Counted from the first letter of the stretch, positions 22,701 through 34,068 are shown. The stretch is 64,000 nucleotides of DNA from Symbiodinium natans (GCA_905221605.1 CAJNDS010001202.1:342854-406853); one strand, 5' to 3'. Notes: generated from the sequence alone by a model not told the origin. Numbers and translations are program-made.

Positions 22701-23266
22701 CAGGCTGTCATACACCACTTTGAAAGCAGCTGCCCGCGCAAAAGGCCCACCAAATGCTTTCCGCAACACACGGACCAAGGATGGCCGCGTCTCTCCTGGG
22801 ACAAGAAAAAAAGGAACTGGGGCTTTGTTCCCTCAATGCGTGTGTGAACTTGTAACACATTCTACCTCTCTCTCTCTCACAGACTCACAGACGAGGCAGC
22901 TCCAAGCTCCGTCACACATTCTACCTCATTGAGTTGCGAAGCTTATCGCGCATAAGGCGCATTCTCGGCCCAGTGGCCATCTTCCGATTGCAAGGCGCCT
23001 TCGGCCTTCTCGGACAGGCACTCGGCAGTGTCATCACTTCGTAGCTGAAGCAAGTCGGCATCCGTCAAAGCCAGAGGGCCATCCCCTGAGCTTCCTCCCT
23101 GCTGAGCCCTGCGCCGCTCACGCTGGTAGCCCTCCTGGATGATCCCGCCGACCCAGCTGAAGGTGATGCGCGAGAAGCACCAAGCCGTGTCTTCAGGAGA
23201 AGTCTCTGCATGTGACCCGGCCGTCACCAGCGGCACAGCCAGTTCCATTCTGTTTGGTGTGGCCAT
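13797..23266 (-). CDS. ABCC/MRP-type ABC transporter (17 exons)
   Basis: Exons: 23266-22948, 22795-22269, 22173-22103, 21609-21544, 21157-21022, 20909-20799, 20445-~20369, 20102-20040, 19799-19744, 19527-~18572, ~18072-17919, 17834-17643, 17526-17401, 17233-17179, 16089-16017, 15618-15575, 14678-13797. Together they code about 1,300 aa, the size of short MRPs lacking TMD0. The start ATG sits in GCCGCCATGG. Seen in order: FSRITFSWVGGIIQEGYQR; TMD1 (TIKDERIKLTNEAFGS, KMYGWEDSF, FNVLRFPLTMFP, SVVEAKVAIRRLEDFL); NBD1 with Walker A GAVGAGKS, LSGGQKQRISLARA and LLLLDDP; TMD2 (MSFFDTTPLGRVLNRFSKDV, SNRWLAVRLESFG, GLSISYALSVTQALNWVVRM); NBD2 with GRTGAGKS, FSLGQRQQMCLARA, LLLDEATSAVD and H-loop CIAHRI. 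It should export conjugated organic anions using ATP; the substrate is unknown. Most donors are GC or GA with AG|G acceptors. A short exon between 20369 and 20102 may be missing. Confidence 0.92.
14732..15560. mobile_element. Family-3 TIR element filling an ABCC intron, with nested insert
   Basis: The left end CCCTAAGGGTCCATGTACCT is mirrored by the right end AGGTACATGGACCTTTAGAG then AAGGG. The right half (CCTCCTATATAGGGACTTTG, GGCCCAAGTATG) matches the compact copy at 52324-52442. It occupies nearly the whole intron between transporter exons 15618-15575 and 14678-13797. It starts about 14 nt inside the donor side and stops about 53 nt before the acceptor. Confidence 0.75.
14761..15450. mobile_element. 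Nested TIR element inside the family-3 element
   Basis: The ends are inverted copies of GGGGTTATCNCACATC followed by a GTGNAAATACACATC block (left 14763-14800, right 15409-15447). The interior has five same-orientation copies of a CCCAATGTGGACGC-like motif near 14803, 14870, 15248, 15322 and 15389. It interrupts the family-3 element soon after TACCTA. It has no convincing ORF, so it is non-autonomous. Confidence 0.65.
16388..16700. repeat. C-rich simple repeat, CCCCCCTA-like
   Basis: Long poly-C broken by TA and A, in the transporter intron between exons 17233-17179 and 16089-16017. The proline-rich ORFs over it in three frames are artefacts of base composition. Confidence 0.9.
18058..18156. 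mobile_element. Family-1 palindromic TIR element reaching into an ABCC exon
   Basis: The arms TTGCGATGCTCCCCCC, CTTTGCGAACAGTCCTTAAT and, mirrored, TTGGGATGCTGCCCCTTCTT, CTAACAATCCTTAATA make an almost complete 99-bp palindrome. Its end overlaps the start of transporter exon 18072-17919. The likely acceptor (GCAAAG|GGGGG) lies in the right arm, so the element appears to supply the splice site and about 14 coding bases. Confidence 0.75.
20175..20272. repeat. TA/TTTA microsatellite
   Basis: TATATA and TTTATTTA tract in the transporter intron between exons 20445-20369 and 20102-20040. Confidence 0.9.
21195..21405. repeat. Degenerate minisatellite, about 45-50 bp period
   Basis: Repeating units of ACAGGTGTGCCATAACCC with CCACAAAAGA-like linkers, about five copies, directly upstream (coding sense) of transporter exon 21157-21022. 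It runs into the CCCTAAA array that follows. Confidence 0.75.
21411..21522. repeat. CCCTAAA array (about 16 units)
   Basis: One of the longest arrays in the window, with two CCCTAAG variants, inside the transporter intron between exons 21609-21544 and 21157-21022. Confidence 0.95.
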
Positions 23267-25144
23267 GGCGGCTCTGTCGACAATCAGGCCAGCCGCGTCT
23301 TATGCGTATCATGGTGACATGTTTGTATGTTCTGTCAGCTTGGCGTTGCGCTTGTTTGACGAATCCTTCCGAGATGCGTGCGCGAACTCACAGCCATTAT
23401 GTTGCATTGGCATTCAAGTATTGGGGCTGGGTGGAGTTGTTTTGTGTCAAGTTTTTTTTGTCAGCGTTCTTGTTTCTTCCTAAAAAAAACCTACGTTACC
23501 TCTATATTTTCATAGGATTCATGCTACTTTTCGTAACATTAATAGTTTCCCTCGCTTCTACCAAAGATCCAATGGGCGTGCAAATCTGCCCGCTAAGCGT
23601 TTTCTGCCACTTGTGGTGGTAGGATGGGGGGATGGGGGGGGCGGGCAGAAAGGTGGAGGGGAGGGGGGGACGATGCTGGCTGCTGCTCAAGCATGAGGGG
23701 ATGAGGGTCCGGATGGTTTCTTCATTCAATTCGGAATAACCTTCAAAACCACAGACATCTAGCATGTTCTTCAAATTTGCTCTCTTGGAACAGGTGCAAC
23801 TTCAACCATGGCATTTGTCTTGGCGATCGCAATCAAAAAAATAGTTTGAAACAACCCACGCGGGTTTTAGGGACACAGGCAAATGCATTTAATGTTAAGA
23901 CCCTCCTCCAGGTCCACGTAGTCGCTATGTGATGATGCCGATGATGCTGATGCTCATGTTGCTTGCACCCACAAACGGGCCCTTTTCGCCCCCCCCCCCC
24001 CCCCCCGCAGGGCACATAGCCCTGCGATGCCGTGGGGCGCCTTTTTGCTCCACGATGCTTTTATTCTTTCAAGAAATTGCCCCTGCATGGAGATGGTTTT
24101 CCCGAGCCCAAACCACCGGTTAAGTTACATATATATTTATCTAGCCTGATGCCGCGGGAACGCAGCAGGCCGGTGTGAGCAACACAGGAAACACGAGATT
24201 GGAGCTGGAAATCTCGATGGGTGGGGCAAGCCGTGAGGACCTTCGACGCACGTTATGTGCACGAGCCTTTTGACAACAAGATTCGTGCCCTTCTTTCTTT
24301 CATTTTATCGACGGTGATTAATGAATGAATTGGTCGATAGTCTCAGTTGCCGTGCCTGCCTAGAGGCCTCGACCTCCCTCGCTCCCACGGACACATTTTC
24401 TACCATCAAGCTTTGCAGAACCAGGATAGTCGCTGGGTCTCCGGGCCCGCGCGGGCGAGGTCGCGAAGTTGGGGCCACGGTCGCAACCAATGGTGTGCGC
24501 GACCTGAAGGTTGTCACTGGCTGGGCGCCATAATTGGGTGGTAAATTTTTCATTGGTAATCGCAATGTTCGCCGGGCCAGCGGGCCCCAGCCGAAGACTA
24601 CTCTCCATCACGGGAGGTTTCCGGGCCGAAATCTATAAACAAGTCTATATAGGGGGGTCCGGTGTGAATAATAATGAGGTGACAACTGACATATTTTTCT
24701 GGCCAGGAATGCAAGATTTTATTGGAAATTGCTTAAGCGTTCCATTGCAGAGAAGACTTTTCAGCTGAGCTGGCTTGAAAGAGCTCCGAGGCTCAGCCTT
24801 TAAAGAAGCAGATTGCTGCAGCTCCAGAGCTGCGAGACCCTGACAGCTGACCCCCCCCCCGGACCAAGACCCCCAGATTACAATTATTGACACCCCCTTC
24901 TTTTTTACCCCCCCTAACCCCCGGGGACCAAAACAAGATTGGGGCGGGGGGTGGTGTATTAAAGCGACGTTAACATTCCCGCTCTGGGGGTGTGTTCAGT
25001 TGGCTGTCGACACCACCCTTGTCTCCCCACTCACGGCCGCCGGTGCCCCCGTCGCACGCGCGGCTGCACCGCTGGTGCTGCGTTGCGCTTGGCTCGCCAG
25101 GCAAAGGTGCGCTCGAACATCCCCACCTTCTCTTGGTAGAGATG

Positions 25145-25470
25145 CTCTGGGGTTGGGCACTCCAGGGAGTGGGCACTGGGGATCGGCACTCGGGGGGGGC
25201 TCCGGGGCTGGGCACTGCAGGAAAACTCTGGGCCTGGGCACTCCGGAGACGCTCTGAGGGAGACTTTGGGGTTGGGCACTCCAGGGAGACCCTGGGGTTG
25301 GGCCCAGCGAAACTCTGGGGTTGGGCACTCCAGGCAGACTTTGGGGTCCAGAGGCACTCCAGCTGGGGCCTAAGCTGGGGCGCTTTGGGGTTGATTGGGC
25401 ACTCCAGGGGACTCTGGACCCACTCAGGAAAGTGGGGACACTTTGGGGTTGGGCGCTTCAGGGATGAGCG
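25145..25470. repeat. GGGGTTGGGCACTCCAGG minisatellite
   Basis: About ten imperfect units of GGGTTGGGCACTCCAGG with GAGACTCTG-like spacers, period roughly 25-35 bp. The Gly/Trp-rich and Pro-rich ORFs across it on opposite strands are repeat artefacts. Confidence 0.8.
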
Positions 25471-26392
25471 AGGAGGAGATCGAGCGAGGAGAAGCGTTGA
25501 GTTTAAAATCTCAACCCCACACCGAGGTGTGTGTGAAAAAACACATAATTTCCCTGCGGCCTGAGGAGTGCCTCGCTACTTTTGTGGACGACCCCTACGT
25601 CGCCACTGCGCCGGACGGCGCAGGGCCGTTCCTGCGTGTCGTTGCTGACTTGAGCAAACCCGCCGGCAAATCGAACTTGGGATTCCTCAGCTAGTTGATT
25701 TTCAACCATCCAACAGCTCGCGTCCGCAGTAAATCCGGGATTTTTACCCATGTTGGTTGTTTGCTTATTCCAGCGTCTACTTGGGGATTGCTGCGTCCGG
25801 ATGTGTAATTCCTATATTGATGCGAGATAAGCCCGCAGCAAGTAGAAATATTTGCTTCATTCGTGCCATGCAGATGTTCACCCTCCCATCCCCCTCTCGC
25901 GCATCCTGGAGGTGGGGGAAGTGGGAGGGACGTGGGGTAGTGGGGAAGCAAGTTGGGCAAGTGGGACAAGTGATTGGAGCCTCCTGCCCCCGTGCTTGTC
26001 CCAGCCACTATTCTGCCTTAATCCGGCTGTCTTTGGTGATTTTGGGGCAGACTTACCAGAGCCGCACCCTGAAAAAATAAAAAATATCGCTAACCAACAC
26101 CAAGAAGACCTCAAGCGCGTTTTTGGTCTCCCGGCGCCGCTTGCCGGTGGGTGGCCCAGGGCCTTACCGGCCAAGCTCACCCGTTTTTGACAAAACAACC
26201 CTTTTATGAATTACGGCATTGAGTTGAGGACATTTTTTTACCTAGTTACAGTGGAGCCCCCCCCGTGCCCAGGCCGAACTAGATGAATGAAGGACTTTGG
26301 ATGAAGTTGCCAGATGGCAAAACACACGAGCCCCTATTGGGACCCGACGCCCTTCCACGGCCCCCCGTCAAAACGATGTGTAAACAAAATAG

Positions 26393-26512
26393 GTAAATAT
26401 AAAATATAAATGTAAATATAAATGTAAATATAAATATAAATGTAAATATAAATATAAATATAAATATAAATATAAAAATCAATATAAATTTGAATATGAA
26501 TATAAATATATA
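26393..26512. repeat. TAAATATAAATG microsatellite
   Basis: A/T-rich repeat of AAATATAAATGT-like units just upstream of the reverse-transcriptase fragment. Confidence 0.9.
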
Positions 26513-26677
26513 TTGGGGGAAAAAAAAATATATTCGAGCGATCGGCCCCGAGACCACTCCCCCTGGTGCGCACTCCGAAGCTTTGCGCCGCATGCGGGTT
26601 TCAATCGCGAGCAGCTCACGCTTGGACCGAACCGTGTCGGTTTCATTTGGTGAACATGTTCTACCTGATGTGAGAAA

Positions 26678-27583
26678 ATGAGCTCATGGAAGAACTTGGT
26701 TGGGACGGCCGGTTTTGATTTGGGAGATGGGTTGCGACGACTTCTGGACCTGCGATTTGCTGATGATATCCTTCTTTTCACTAAATCTAAAGAAAAAGCG
26801 CACTACACCCTGGATCTACTCATTGCAGCACTTGGTGAGGTTGGCCTCATTTTGAACGCCGAAAAGACGGTGATCATGACAACGGAAGCCCAGCCACCTC
26901 AGCATATTGTTTTAAGCAGCGGTCATCAAATCCAGGTTCTGCCACGCAGTGCTTCTCACAGATGGCTTGGGTGCATGTTGTCAGCGGGCGGATCCCCGCA
27001 ACAACATGAAGATGTCACCCACCACGTTGCTGCAGCTTCAAAATCCTTCTATGCAAACGGCTGGATTTTACGTGATCGCAACGTTTCCTTGTCTAAACGA
27101 TTGAAATTCTTTGATGCCGTTGTTTCGCCAGTGGCTTGTTTCGCAGCGGGACACAGAACGATTCACAAACCCGACCTGCACCGGATGGATGTTGAGTACA
27201 AGAGGTTGCTTCGTGCAGTGGTGGGACCACCTGGAAACATTTCATGGGATGACCCGTGGCATGAAACTCTTCATGCTTGGAACAACAAAGTTCGGAATGC
27301 CTGCCATGATAGCTCGTTAACAAACTGGAGGGAACAGTCATTGGCAAGTTACTGGAAATTGGCCACTTACATTGCAAATTTGCCACGTGATCGATTGGTG
27401 ATTCGTGTGTTGGAATGGCACCCCCGACGTGTTCAGGCTGGGAGGCAGCCTAGCAATTGGGAAGATGCACTCATGATGTATTGTCGTTGGCGTCAATTGG
27501 GAAATTGGAAGTCCGCAGCTGTTGATTCAAAATGGTGGTTACGACAAACAGATGATTTCATTCATTTCGTTACAAAGCAATGA
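26678..27583 (+). pseudogene. LINE-type reverse transcriptase fragment
   Basis: An open frame of about 300 codons begins mid-domain. LDLRFADDILLFTKSKEK carries the catalytic FADD box of non-LTR reverse transcriptases, followed by GLILNAEKTVIM and the HRWLGCMLSAGG box. Then comes the conserved C-terminal part typical of LINE polyproteins (SKRLKFFDAVVSPVACF, RRLVRVLEWHPRR-like segment, CRWRQLGNWKSAA). The upstream fingers and endonuclease are absent, so this is a 5'-truncated, probably dead copy. It is on the plus strand, opposite to the host genes. Confidence 0.85.
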
Positions 27584-29828
27584 GCCGCGCAATTAGTCGT
27601 CGCATTTGATTGTTTCACTGCCTGCGCCTTAAATGGGCCGCCTTCGGGCATCAGGCTTGACCCTTGACCCTTATGTGAGAAGATGCGTACCTCGGGCGCC
27701 GAGCTGCTTCTTGTTTGCTCCGACGATGTCCTGGGCTCTCACACCATCACAATGTCGTTTGCATGACGCAGAACGTGTACACGCGGCGCATCAGGTTCAG
27801 CACCACAGCTCACACCGTCCCATGCAAGGCATGATTAGCAGGGGCCGTGCGCAGGGACGATACGCACAAATCGACAAGTGTATCGTTGGGGACCTCGTAG
27901 ACCCAACGCACAAGGAGATGCCATGTTGCGAAGCTAAACCCTGTACATCCTTATCCCTGTCTTGTTCACCATCACAATTCTGGTTCCCTGAACAGCAACC
28001 CTGTTTCGTCGCAGGAATGTGAATTTCAGGAAGGGTGAGTCGGCATAGGAATCCCAACTGCGCCAAACGCTGTTGGTTTGCTGGTCCAAGGTTGCTGGCA
28101 GTTTCACAGCCAGGTCATCGGCGAAAACACCATCATTGCCTCCAGCACTTGAGCAGACCCTTCAAGCTGGCTTTTTACAACGCGCTCAGGACATGCTGCG
28201 TTCGCTGCAGCCGCCGTTCGAGGCCTCGACCCCGTGCGAGCAGACGGTGGCTCACTTCGATTCCTGAAGTAAACAACGTTTGCATGTGCACATGCTTCTC
28301 GCTCATCCTTATCCTTGAAGATCCGTTGGAAATCTCCTGCGGCCCGGGCAGCATGGATCTCCCGAAAGACTGCCGATTCGGATAAACATCGTTTGCAACG
28401 GCTTGCTGTCGATACCACCTGCGTCAGCATTGTTCCGGCGAGCCGCGGCCTGGTTCGGACAGTCAACCTGGCCTGGCCCTTGAGCAAGCAACGCGGCTGT
28501 TTCTGCACCCGGGGCAGTAATTAAGGGCCAACACGAGTGTGGTGTCGCCCGCAAGCTGCAGGCCGCACCAAGGTTTTGAGAGTGATTGTCGCGCCTGCTT
28601 CCCAGCAGATCCCGCAGCCGTGCGCTCAAGTGGGGCTCCCCGGAAGTGCAAGATTTGATCAAGCAATTGCGAAGGAGAAATGAACGCGCAAAATGGGGTA
28701 GTGTTACTCCCGGCCTTCGGTTTGGACAACCTCATGGGCGTTACCAAAGCCGTCACAGAATCGAGATCCGGATCCATGTACCTTCAATCCTATTGCCCGA
28801 GTTTCTCCGCCAGCCGAAAAACGTCAGCGTCGGTGATTGGCGGGGGGGGGGGTAGGGGCGGGCAGGAGTCAGCAGCGTCCGTCGGCGAGGACGGGTTGTT
28901 GACCCGCCCGCGTTCTGAGACCGCGAGGTTCACGTCTGCAAAGGCGCACGTTGCGGGCGACCCGAGCGCCGGCCTCCTGCGCTCAAGCGGGAGAGCGGGA
29001 GGCAAGGGCACCGGAGGTCCATCGCACAGGCCAGGTCAAGCAGATCATGGCAGGCACAACGTTGGGAAAAAATTTTTTTGGGAGCGCTAAGCGCTAGCGG
29101 CGGAGGAGAAGCACCCGGAACTTTGCGGAGATGGTGACTGTTTTGTAAGTAGGGCGGACTTTATCAAGCAGCAGGCAGCGTGTGGCCCAGCCTTAGACAG
29201 CAGCAGCGCTCAGGCCGCGGAAGGTAGGGTGGCGAAATGCATCTCAAACGCGCACGAGTCGCGTGCGGCGTGCCGATGCCGTGGTACTTACGCGGTACCC
29301 TCCCGTGCGCTACTGCTGCGTCGACTCCGCCTGCCACTGCCCCTTACCGCTATGACCCTCTGAGACAACATTGCAGCATGTCCTCGGCTCAAGCTCAAGC
29401 TCAAGACAAATTGGGCTTCCGTTTTTGTTTTTGTTGGGGGTAGCTCACGCCATCGCGCCATGCCGCGTTCAGAAGAGCAAACAATGCGCTTGAAAAACCC
29501 CGAGACGTCGGTCGGCTTCAAGCAGGACAACCCAAAGAAGCCAGGGACCAAATCGTGGGAACGGTATGATAAATACAAATCGGCTGGCTCAGTCGGGCAA
29601 GCGACTTCTTTGGGGGCATCTTGGTCGGATTTGAGCACCGACTTTGAAAAGGGTTACTTGACATTCAAAGATGAGGACACGCCTGGAGCAGCAAAGCGGG
29701 GCTCTCCGGAGGGAACCCCTGACCGTGAAGCTCATAACCGGGCAAAACATAAGCCGAAGGAACCCAGCCCCAAACCCTTGATGTTAGGAATGGCGTCGGA
29801 CGCAGTTGGCAGTGCAGGATCGGAATGA
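27584..29828. other. Unassigned region between two LINE fragments
   Basis: Ordinary GC content with no telomere-like motif. Several ORFs overlap on both strands, and none resembles a known family by eye. It may be 3' untranslated and flanking parts of retroelements. A 122-codon plus ORF at 29460-29828 directly precedes the second LINE fragment. Confidence 0.35.
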
Positions 29829-30030
29829 GTGCGGCGGAATTTTGCGAGACACATCGCCAACTTGCCTGATGCAAGATGGGTTAGACGTGCTTTGAAGTGG
29901 CAGCCGGTTGGGCGGCCTGACCCTGGTAGACGCTGCAGCATGTGGAGGACTTGCCTGGACAACTTCGCTCGCTTCCGACGCTGGGCCAACTGGGAAACAG
30001 CAGCTATGAACAACAATATGTGGAATGACG
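29829..30030 (+). pseudogene. Second LINE C-terminal fragment
   Basis: FARHIANLPDARWVRRALKW and, further on, FRRWANWETAAMNNNMWND are recognisably homologous to the end of the 26678 copy (TYIANLPRDRLVIRVLEWHP, CRWRQLGNWKSAA). Identity is low, so this is an older or different subfamily copy. The frame runs on to 30410 but the resemblance stops. Confidence 0.6.
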
Positions 30031-32635
30031 CGGCCCACTCGGAGTTGACGCTCGATTCCCTTCTATTGTCTTCTCCGTCGCCTCAGGCTGCCACTCCCAG
30101 TCACAGGTGCGCACAGTGCCGCTGTCGGGTTGCTCATGATGCCCTGGGCGACCATATTGCGGCGTTCCCTCGCTCGGGCGTCCTCAGCCTGATTGATGCA
30201 GGAACCGTGGCTGACACGGTCTGGCTTCTTGGTTGGGGTAACCGCTCACTTGTTGGACATGTTCATACCGACACGACATTATACCAGCATCGGCACTTTG
30301 CGTCTGCATTCAGATCACGCCTGTGTGCATCCAACCCCTATACTCCCTATGCCGCTCCCAACTGTCGAACTTCTGCTTCAAACACGTTACGACCGTCTTC
30401 TCGGACTTGAACAGTTTGGTTTGATTTGCCCTTCTGACACGGGCGTGGCTCATGCTAAACAGTACGAATGGTCAAGAAACAGCCCCACGAAGTCCGGCAA
30501 AACGTACGGCTTTTGGGTCATGAAGGCTCCAGGGTGGTTCAACAAAACCCGCAGCTCTCGCAAGCTGAAGAAATGCCAGCGATTTTTTTGTTGGGTATGG
30601 GCGCATTCATTCTCAGAGCGACAGAGAGCAAGCTGGCGGTGAAAGCACGCGCCGCGGCAAAGAAGAAACAGCGCCGACCAACGGAGGACACAAGCAGAGA
30701 TTTACCACCCTCCGTGGGCGCGACGCGGGAGCGGAGCAGGCTCGGCATCGCGAGTCAACTCAACGCCTCTCCTACCGTCCGTCTCAATGCCCAGAAAGAC
30801 ATGGAGGACGAGGCGGCCTTGCCCACAGCGACGGAATTCGGGGTCAACCTGTGTGCCCAGCGAAGAATGGCCTCTTGTTTTGGATTGGAAATTGTTCGGG
30901 CCAACATGGGCACGTTTAAGCGCGTACCCGCCCCCCGTTCGTCGTAACGTCGTAACGTGTGCCCATGAAGCCATGCAACATGATGTATCGAGTAGATGTG
31001 CGAGGCAACACGGGCCTGGATGTCAACCAGAGTGCGCTTGTCATTGAACTGCTGCGCTTGCCAGAAGCTGGTGAAATCACACAACCCTAAACATACCCTA
31101 AACCATGTACGCCGTGCCTTGGCATGTCGTCCTGCAGAGGGAGATGTGCCGCCGCAATCAAGCTTCACGCAAAATTTCGCTTGGTGGGTGGCCGCAGTTC
31201 TTACGTCCCGCAATATTCTGACTCGGACGGCCCAAGAACTGCAAGGAATCATCCGACTCGGGGGAACATCCCAACATACAGTCGTACAGGCAGGCTCAAG
31301 TCAGATGGCACCGGCCTTTGATAAACTAGTCCGACACCCAATTTGTTTCAACCTCCCCCGCCCCCTCCACGCTCCCAAATTTCGGCCGCATGCAGATGTT
31401 ACCCATCTCTGCGATTCGAAATGCCGATTGCGGGTGCTTGTCCAGCAATGCCCGCCTGTTTCAAACGACCTCGTGGCGATTGCCAATGCTACCTCATCCT
31501 CACAGTCTCGCGTGTTTGGCCCTGTGCAGCTTGCGATTATAAATGCAAACCACTCCAGCATGCCCGCGCAAAGACCGTATGGAATGCTTGCAAAAACTGC
31601 CTGCAAGCTGTTGCGATACACGAGTTTGGCATCTAGACGTGCACGTGGACATGCAATATGCAAGGAGATCTTGCTAGATTCTTTGTTGCGTTGCCCAGCC
31701 CCGCGGCGATACTCAATGAGCAAACGTCTCACGCAGCTGCTGACGCAGCTATCAATCAGATGGGCCCGATTACGTCCGCTGGTTGGGGAAGTGTTGTCGA
31801 AGCATCATGTGACGTTGCGAAGATGACAGGGCCGCAATCTTTTAACCCAACGTCAGAGCCGAAATGGATGAGACTCTGAAAGGCTTGCGGCGGTGTTGAC
31901 GAAAGGGCCGGCATGCTACGGGCACACCACATTGTGACATGCCGACACGTCGATACGCTGGCCGGGGCCAGGGTGCGGAACGGGGCGTAGCGGTGTTTCA
32001 ACGTTTGACGACAGTCTGCGATGTTGCGTGCGTCGCAATCCCATACACTTCCAACGTCTGAGTCCAGAATCGGCCACTGCCTCGTGTTCTCTGTCGCGCT
32101 GGTTGAGGCGATCCATGGTTTGTCGGACTTCAAGACTTCTGTGGTATCGTGAACGGAAGGTCGTCCTACTTTTCTGTCACCATGCCATGCGCGTCAAGCC
32201 GCACAGCGCCACGGCGCCACGCAAAGTGCACAAAAGGATCGCCTGGGGACGCATATGGCAGCTCGGAGCTTGTTAAGCTCTCTTGCTCTGCCCGTTGCGG
32301 GTTTCGGGGTGTGGCATATATATATAGCCCTCAGGCCTGCAAGTCGACACACTTTTTCTCCTTCGAAAGGCGACTGAGCGGAAGTTGGCCAGTTTATGGC
32401 AGCCTCTATGTGAAAGGAAGGCAAAGAAAAGGCTTAACTGCACCACGATTAGGCTACAATGATAGTGGCTAGCTGCATGACTCTCCGCGCATGTTTGGAA
32501 TTGAGGTCCTACATAGGGCGGGTCCGTTCTCATGGGAGGTATATGACGACCACACATGGCACCACTGGGATTCTACGCCGATCCTAGGCAGCATGCTGAA
32601 CCAAACTACGGCCCAAGCGCTCAGCTCCAGTGCTG
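30031..32635. other. Overlapping unassigned ORFs of the retroelement island
   Basis: Plus ORFs at 30468-30947 and 30996-31826 (276 codons) and minus ORFs at 30755-31252, 31301-31732 and 31756-32133 overlap. The sequence is unusually free of stops on both strands. No motif, signal or family resemblance is visible. They could be decayed mobile-element proteins. No coding call is made. Confidence 0.35.
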
Positions 32636-32701
32636 TCACTTGACAGGCACGGCGTTGGTGTTGATGTGAGCTGCGCCAAATGGATCGGACTTGGTGAAGA
32701 C
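32636..32701 (-). CDS. C-terminal exon of an unidentified gene
   Basis: The acceptor CTTCAG opens VFTKSDPFGAAHINTNAVPV then K and a TGA stop at 32636. The clean acceptor, the stop and the protein-like composition support a terminal exon. Upstream exons are probably those at 33392 and 33695. The family is not recognised. Confidence 0.5.
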   Translation of the reverse strand, partial: VFTKSDPFGAAHINTNAVPVK

Positions 32702-33329
32702 CTGAAGATCAAGAAAATGGGTATTCCCCTTTTAAACCGGGGCACTGAATGAGAGATACCCTCCTTCACAAAGCGTCTACAACACACAAGATTTCCGATG
32801 GAGACCCTATACATAAATCATATACTAGGGAAGCTCCAGGAGCCTGGCAAGGACTGCCCCAAAAAAAACACAAAGCAAGAGGTTCACCTTTGGGTTCTCA
32901 ACAGAAGTTCAAGGTCGCATCTAGGCCGAACCGCGGGCGAGCTTCCAGGCTTAAGGTCCCACTTCTCAGGAAGGACCTGGGCATCCTCTTCTCTAGGGCT
33001 ACCCTCAAGAACCCAAGTGGCTTAAGCGTCCCAAGTGGCCCAAGGATATGACCCAAAGTTCGGGCCGGTTCCTTACCCTTAAAGCCCCTCCCCCAACAAT
33101 ACACCCCCTCTAAGTCTATTAGGCCCTACAAAAACCCCAGCATGGGAATCTGGGCCCGGTGCAGCACGCAGTTGCATGGAGTTGCTGTCGGACCACCAGG
33201 GGTTCCTAAGGGGTCGGAAGGCTTAAAGGGGGCCTAGAAAGGTTTAATCGGGTTTAGGGTTTCAAAAGGTATCTAAGTTCTATGGGGTGTTTTGAAAGGG
33301 TTGACAGGGTTCGTGGCGTTCATGGTTCT

Positions 33330-33392
33330 CACGTGGGTGGAGACCACAGGAGCCTTGTCTGAGGCGGCTTGAGGGTCGCGGAAAAAACGACC
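33330..33392 (-). CDS. Possible internal exon
   Basis: After acceptor TTCGAG the frame codes GRFFRDPQAASDKAPVVSTH. It fits upstream of the C-terminal exon at 32701. The 3' border is uncertain. Confidence 0.4.
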
Positions 33393-33657
33393 CTCGAAGC
33401 CAAGAGAGCCACCCGCCCTCTAAGGGAATGTAAGGCCCCCTCTCAACGAAACATTGAACACAAGAATTGCCCACCTGGCTTCTTAGCAGCTACACCGCAG
33501 AACTCTGCGAACGCCTTAAAGCCCTTTAAACCCTTTCAGCCGTATAAACCTTGCGAACCCTATAGGCCTCTTTGATCCTAAACACCCCGTAGACTATAAA
33601 CCCTCTAAGCCTCCAGTGCAAAACCTACAAAGCCCAGTCAGCCCTTTAAACCCAAGC

Positions 33658-33695
33658 CCCAGGTGCTGCTCCACGTTGATGGTCCACATTCCATT
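33658..33695 (-). CDS. Possible short internal exon
   Basis: After GGGAG the frame codes NGMWTINVEQHLG. It is short, but flanked by intron-type sequence and in the same orientation as the two exons downstream. Confidence 0.3.
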
Positions 33696-34002
33696 CTCCC
33701 CACCCTGCCTTTGCTTCAAGGCTGTTGGGCGGGGCAGCGGGGAGAGTGGGGTGAAGTGTGGGGGGGGGGGGGGGGGTTGAGAAAAACAAAGGGTCTCTAG
33801 TTAAGACCCCACTTAAACTTCAACCCCGATGACAGTCCTTGTTTTTCATCCACCCGAAACCCTAAACCCTAAACCCTAAACCCCAGGCGGGGGGGGGGGG
33901 GGGGGGGCGGGGTTTTGGCACCCTCTTCGGCTCTTCAAGGCCCCCACCCCCCAGCCCAAAACGCTGTGGGAAACTGCAGGGTTTTATAGGGCTTAAGCTT
34001 GG

Positions 34003-34068
34003 GGTTTGGGGTTTGGGGTTTGGGGTTTGGGGTTTAGGGTTTAGGGTTTAGGGTTTTGGGTTTAGGGG
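34003..34068. repeat. TTTGGGG / TTTAGGG mixed array
   Basis: About four GGGGTTT units followed by TTTAGGG units, a switch of variant within one array. Confidence 0.85.

Larger units (their letters stand above)
23267..26677. other. No supported gene; start of motif-poor island
   Basis: Lies upstream of the transporter start ATG. Contains poly-C near 23990, a minisatellite at 25150-25470 and an AT repeat at 26393-26512. Several ORFs of 60-190 codons are open on both strands without family resemblance. The telomere-like heptamer is essentially missing from about 23.5 kb onward. Confidence 0.5.

Noticed and set aside
28586-29090. Candidate genes between the LINE fragments
   Set aside because: Overlapping ORFs on both strands, no consistent motif, and one spans a G-run; insufficient evidence.
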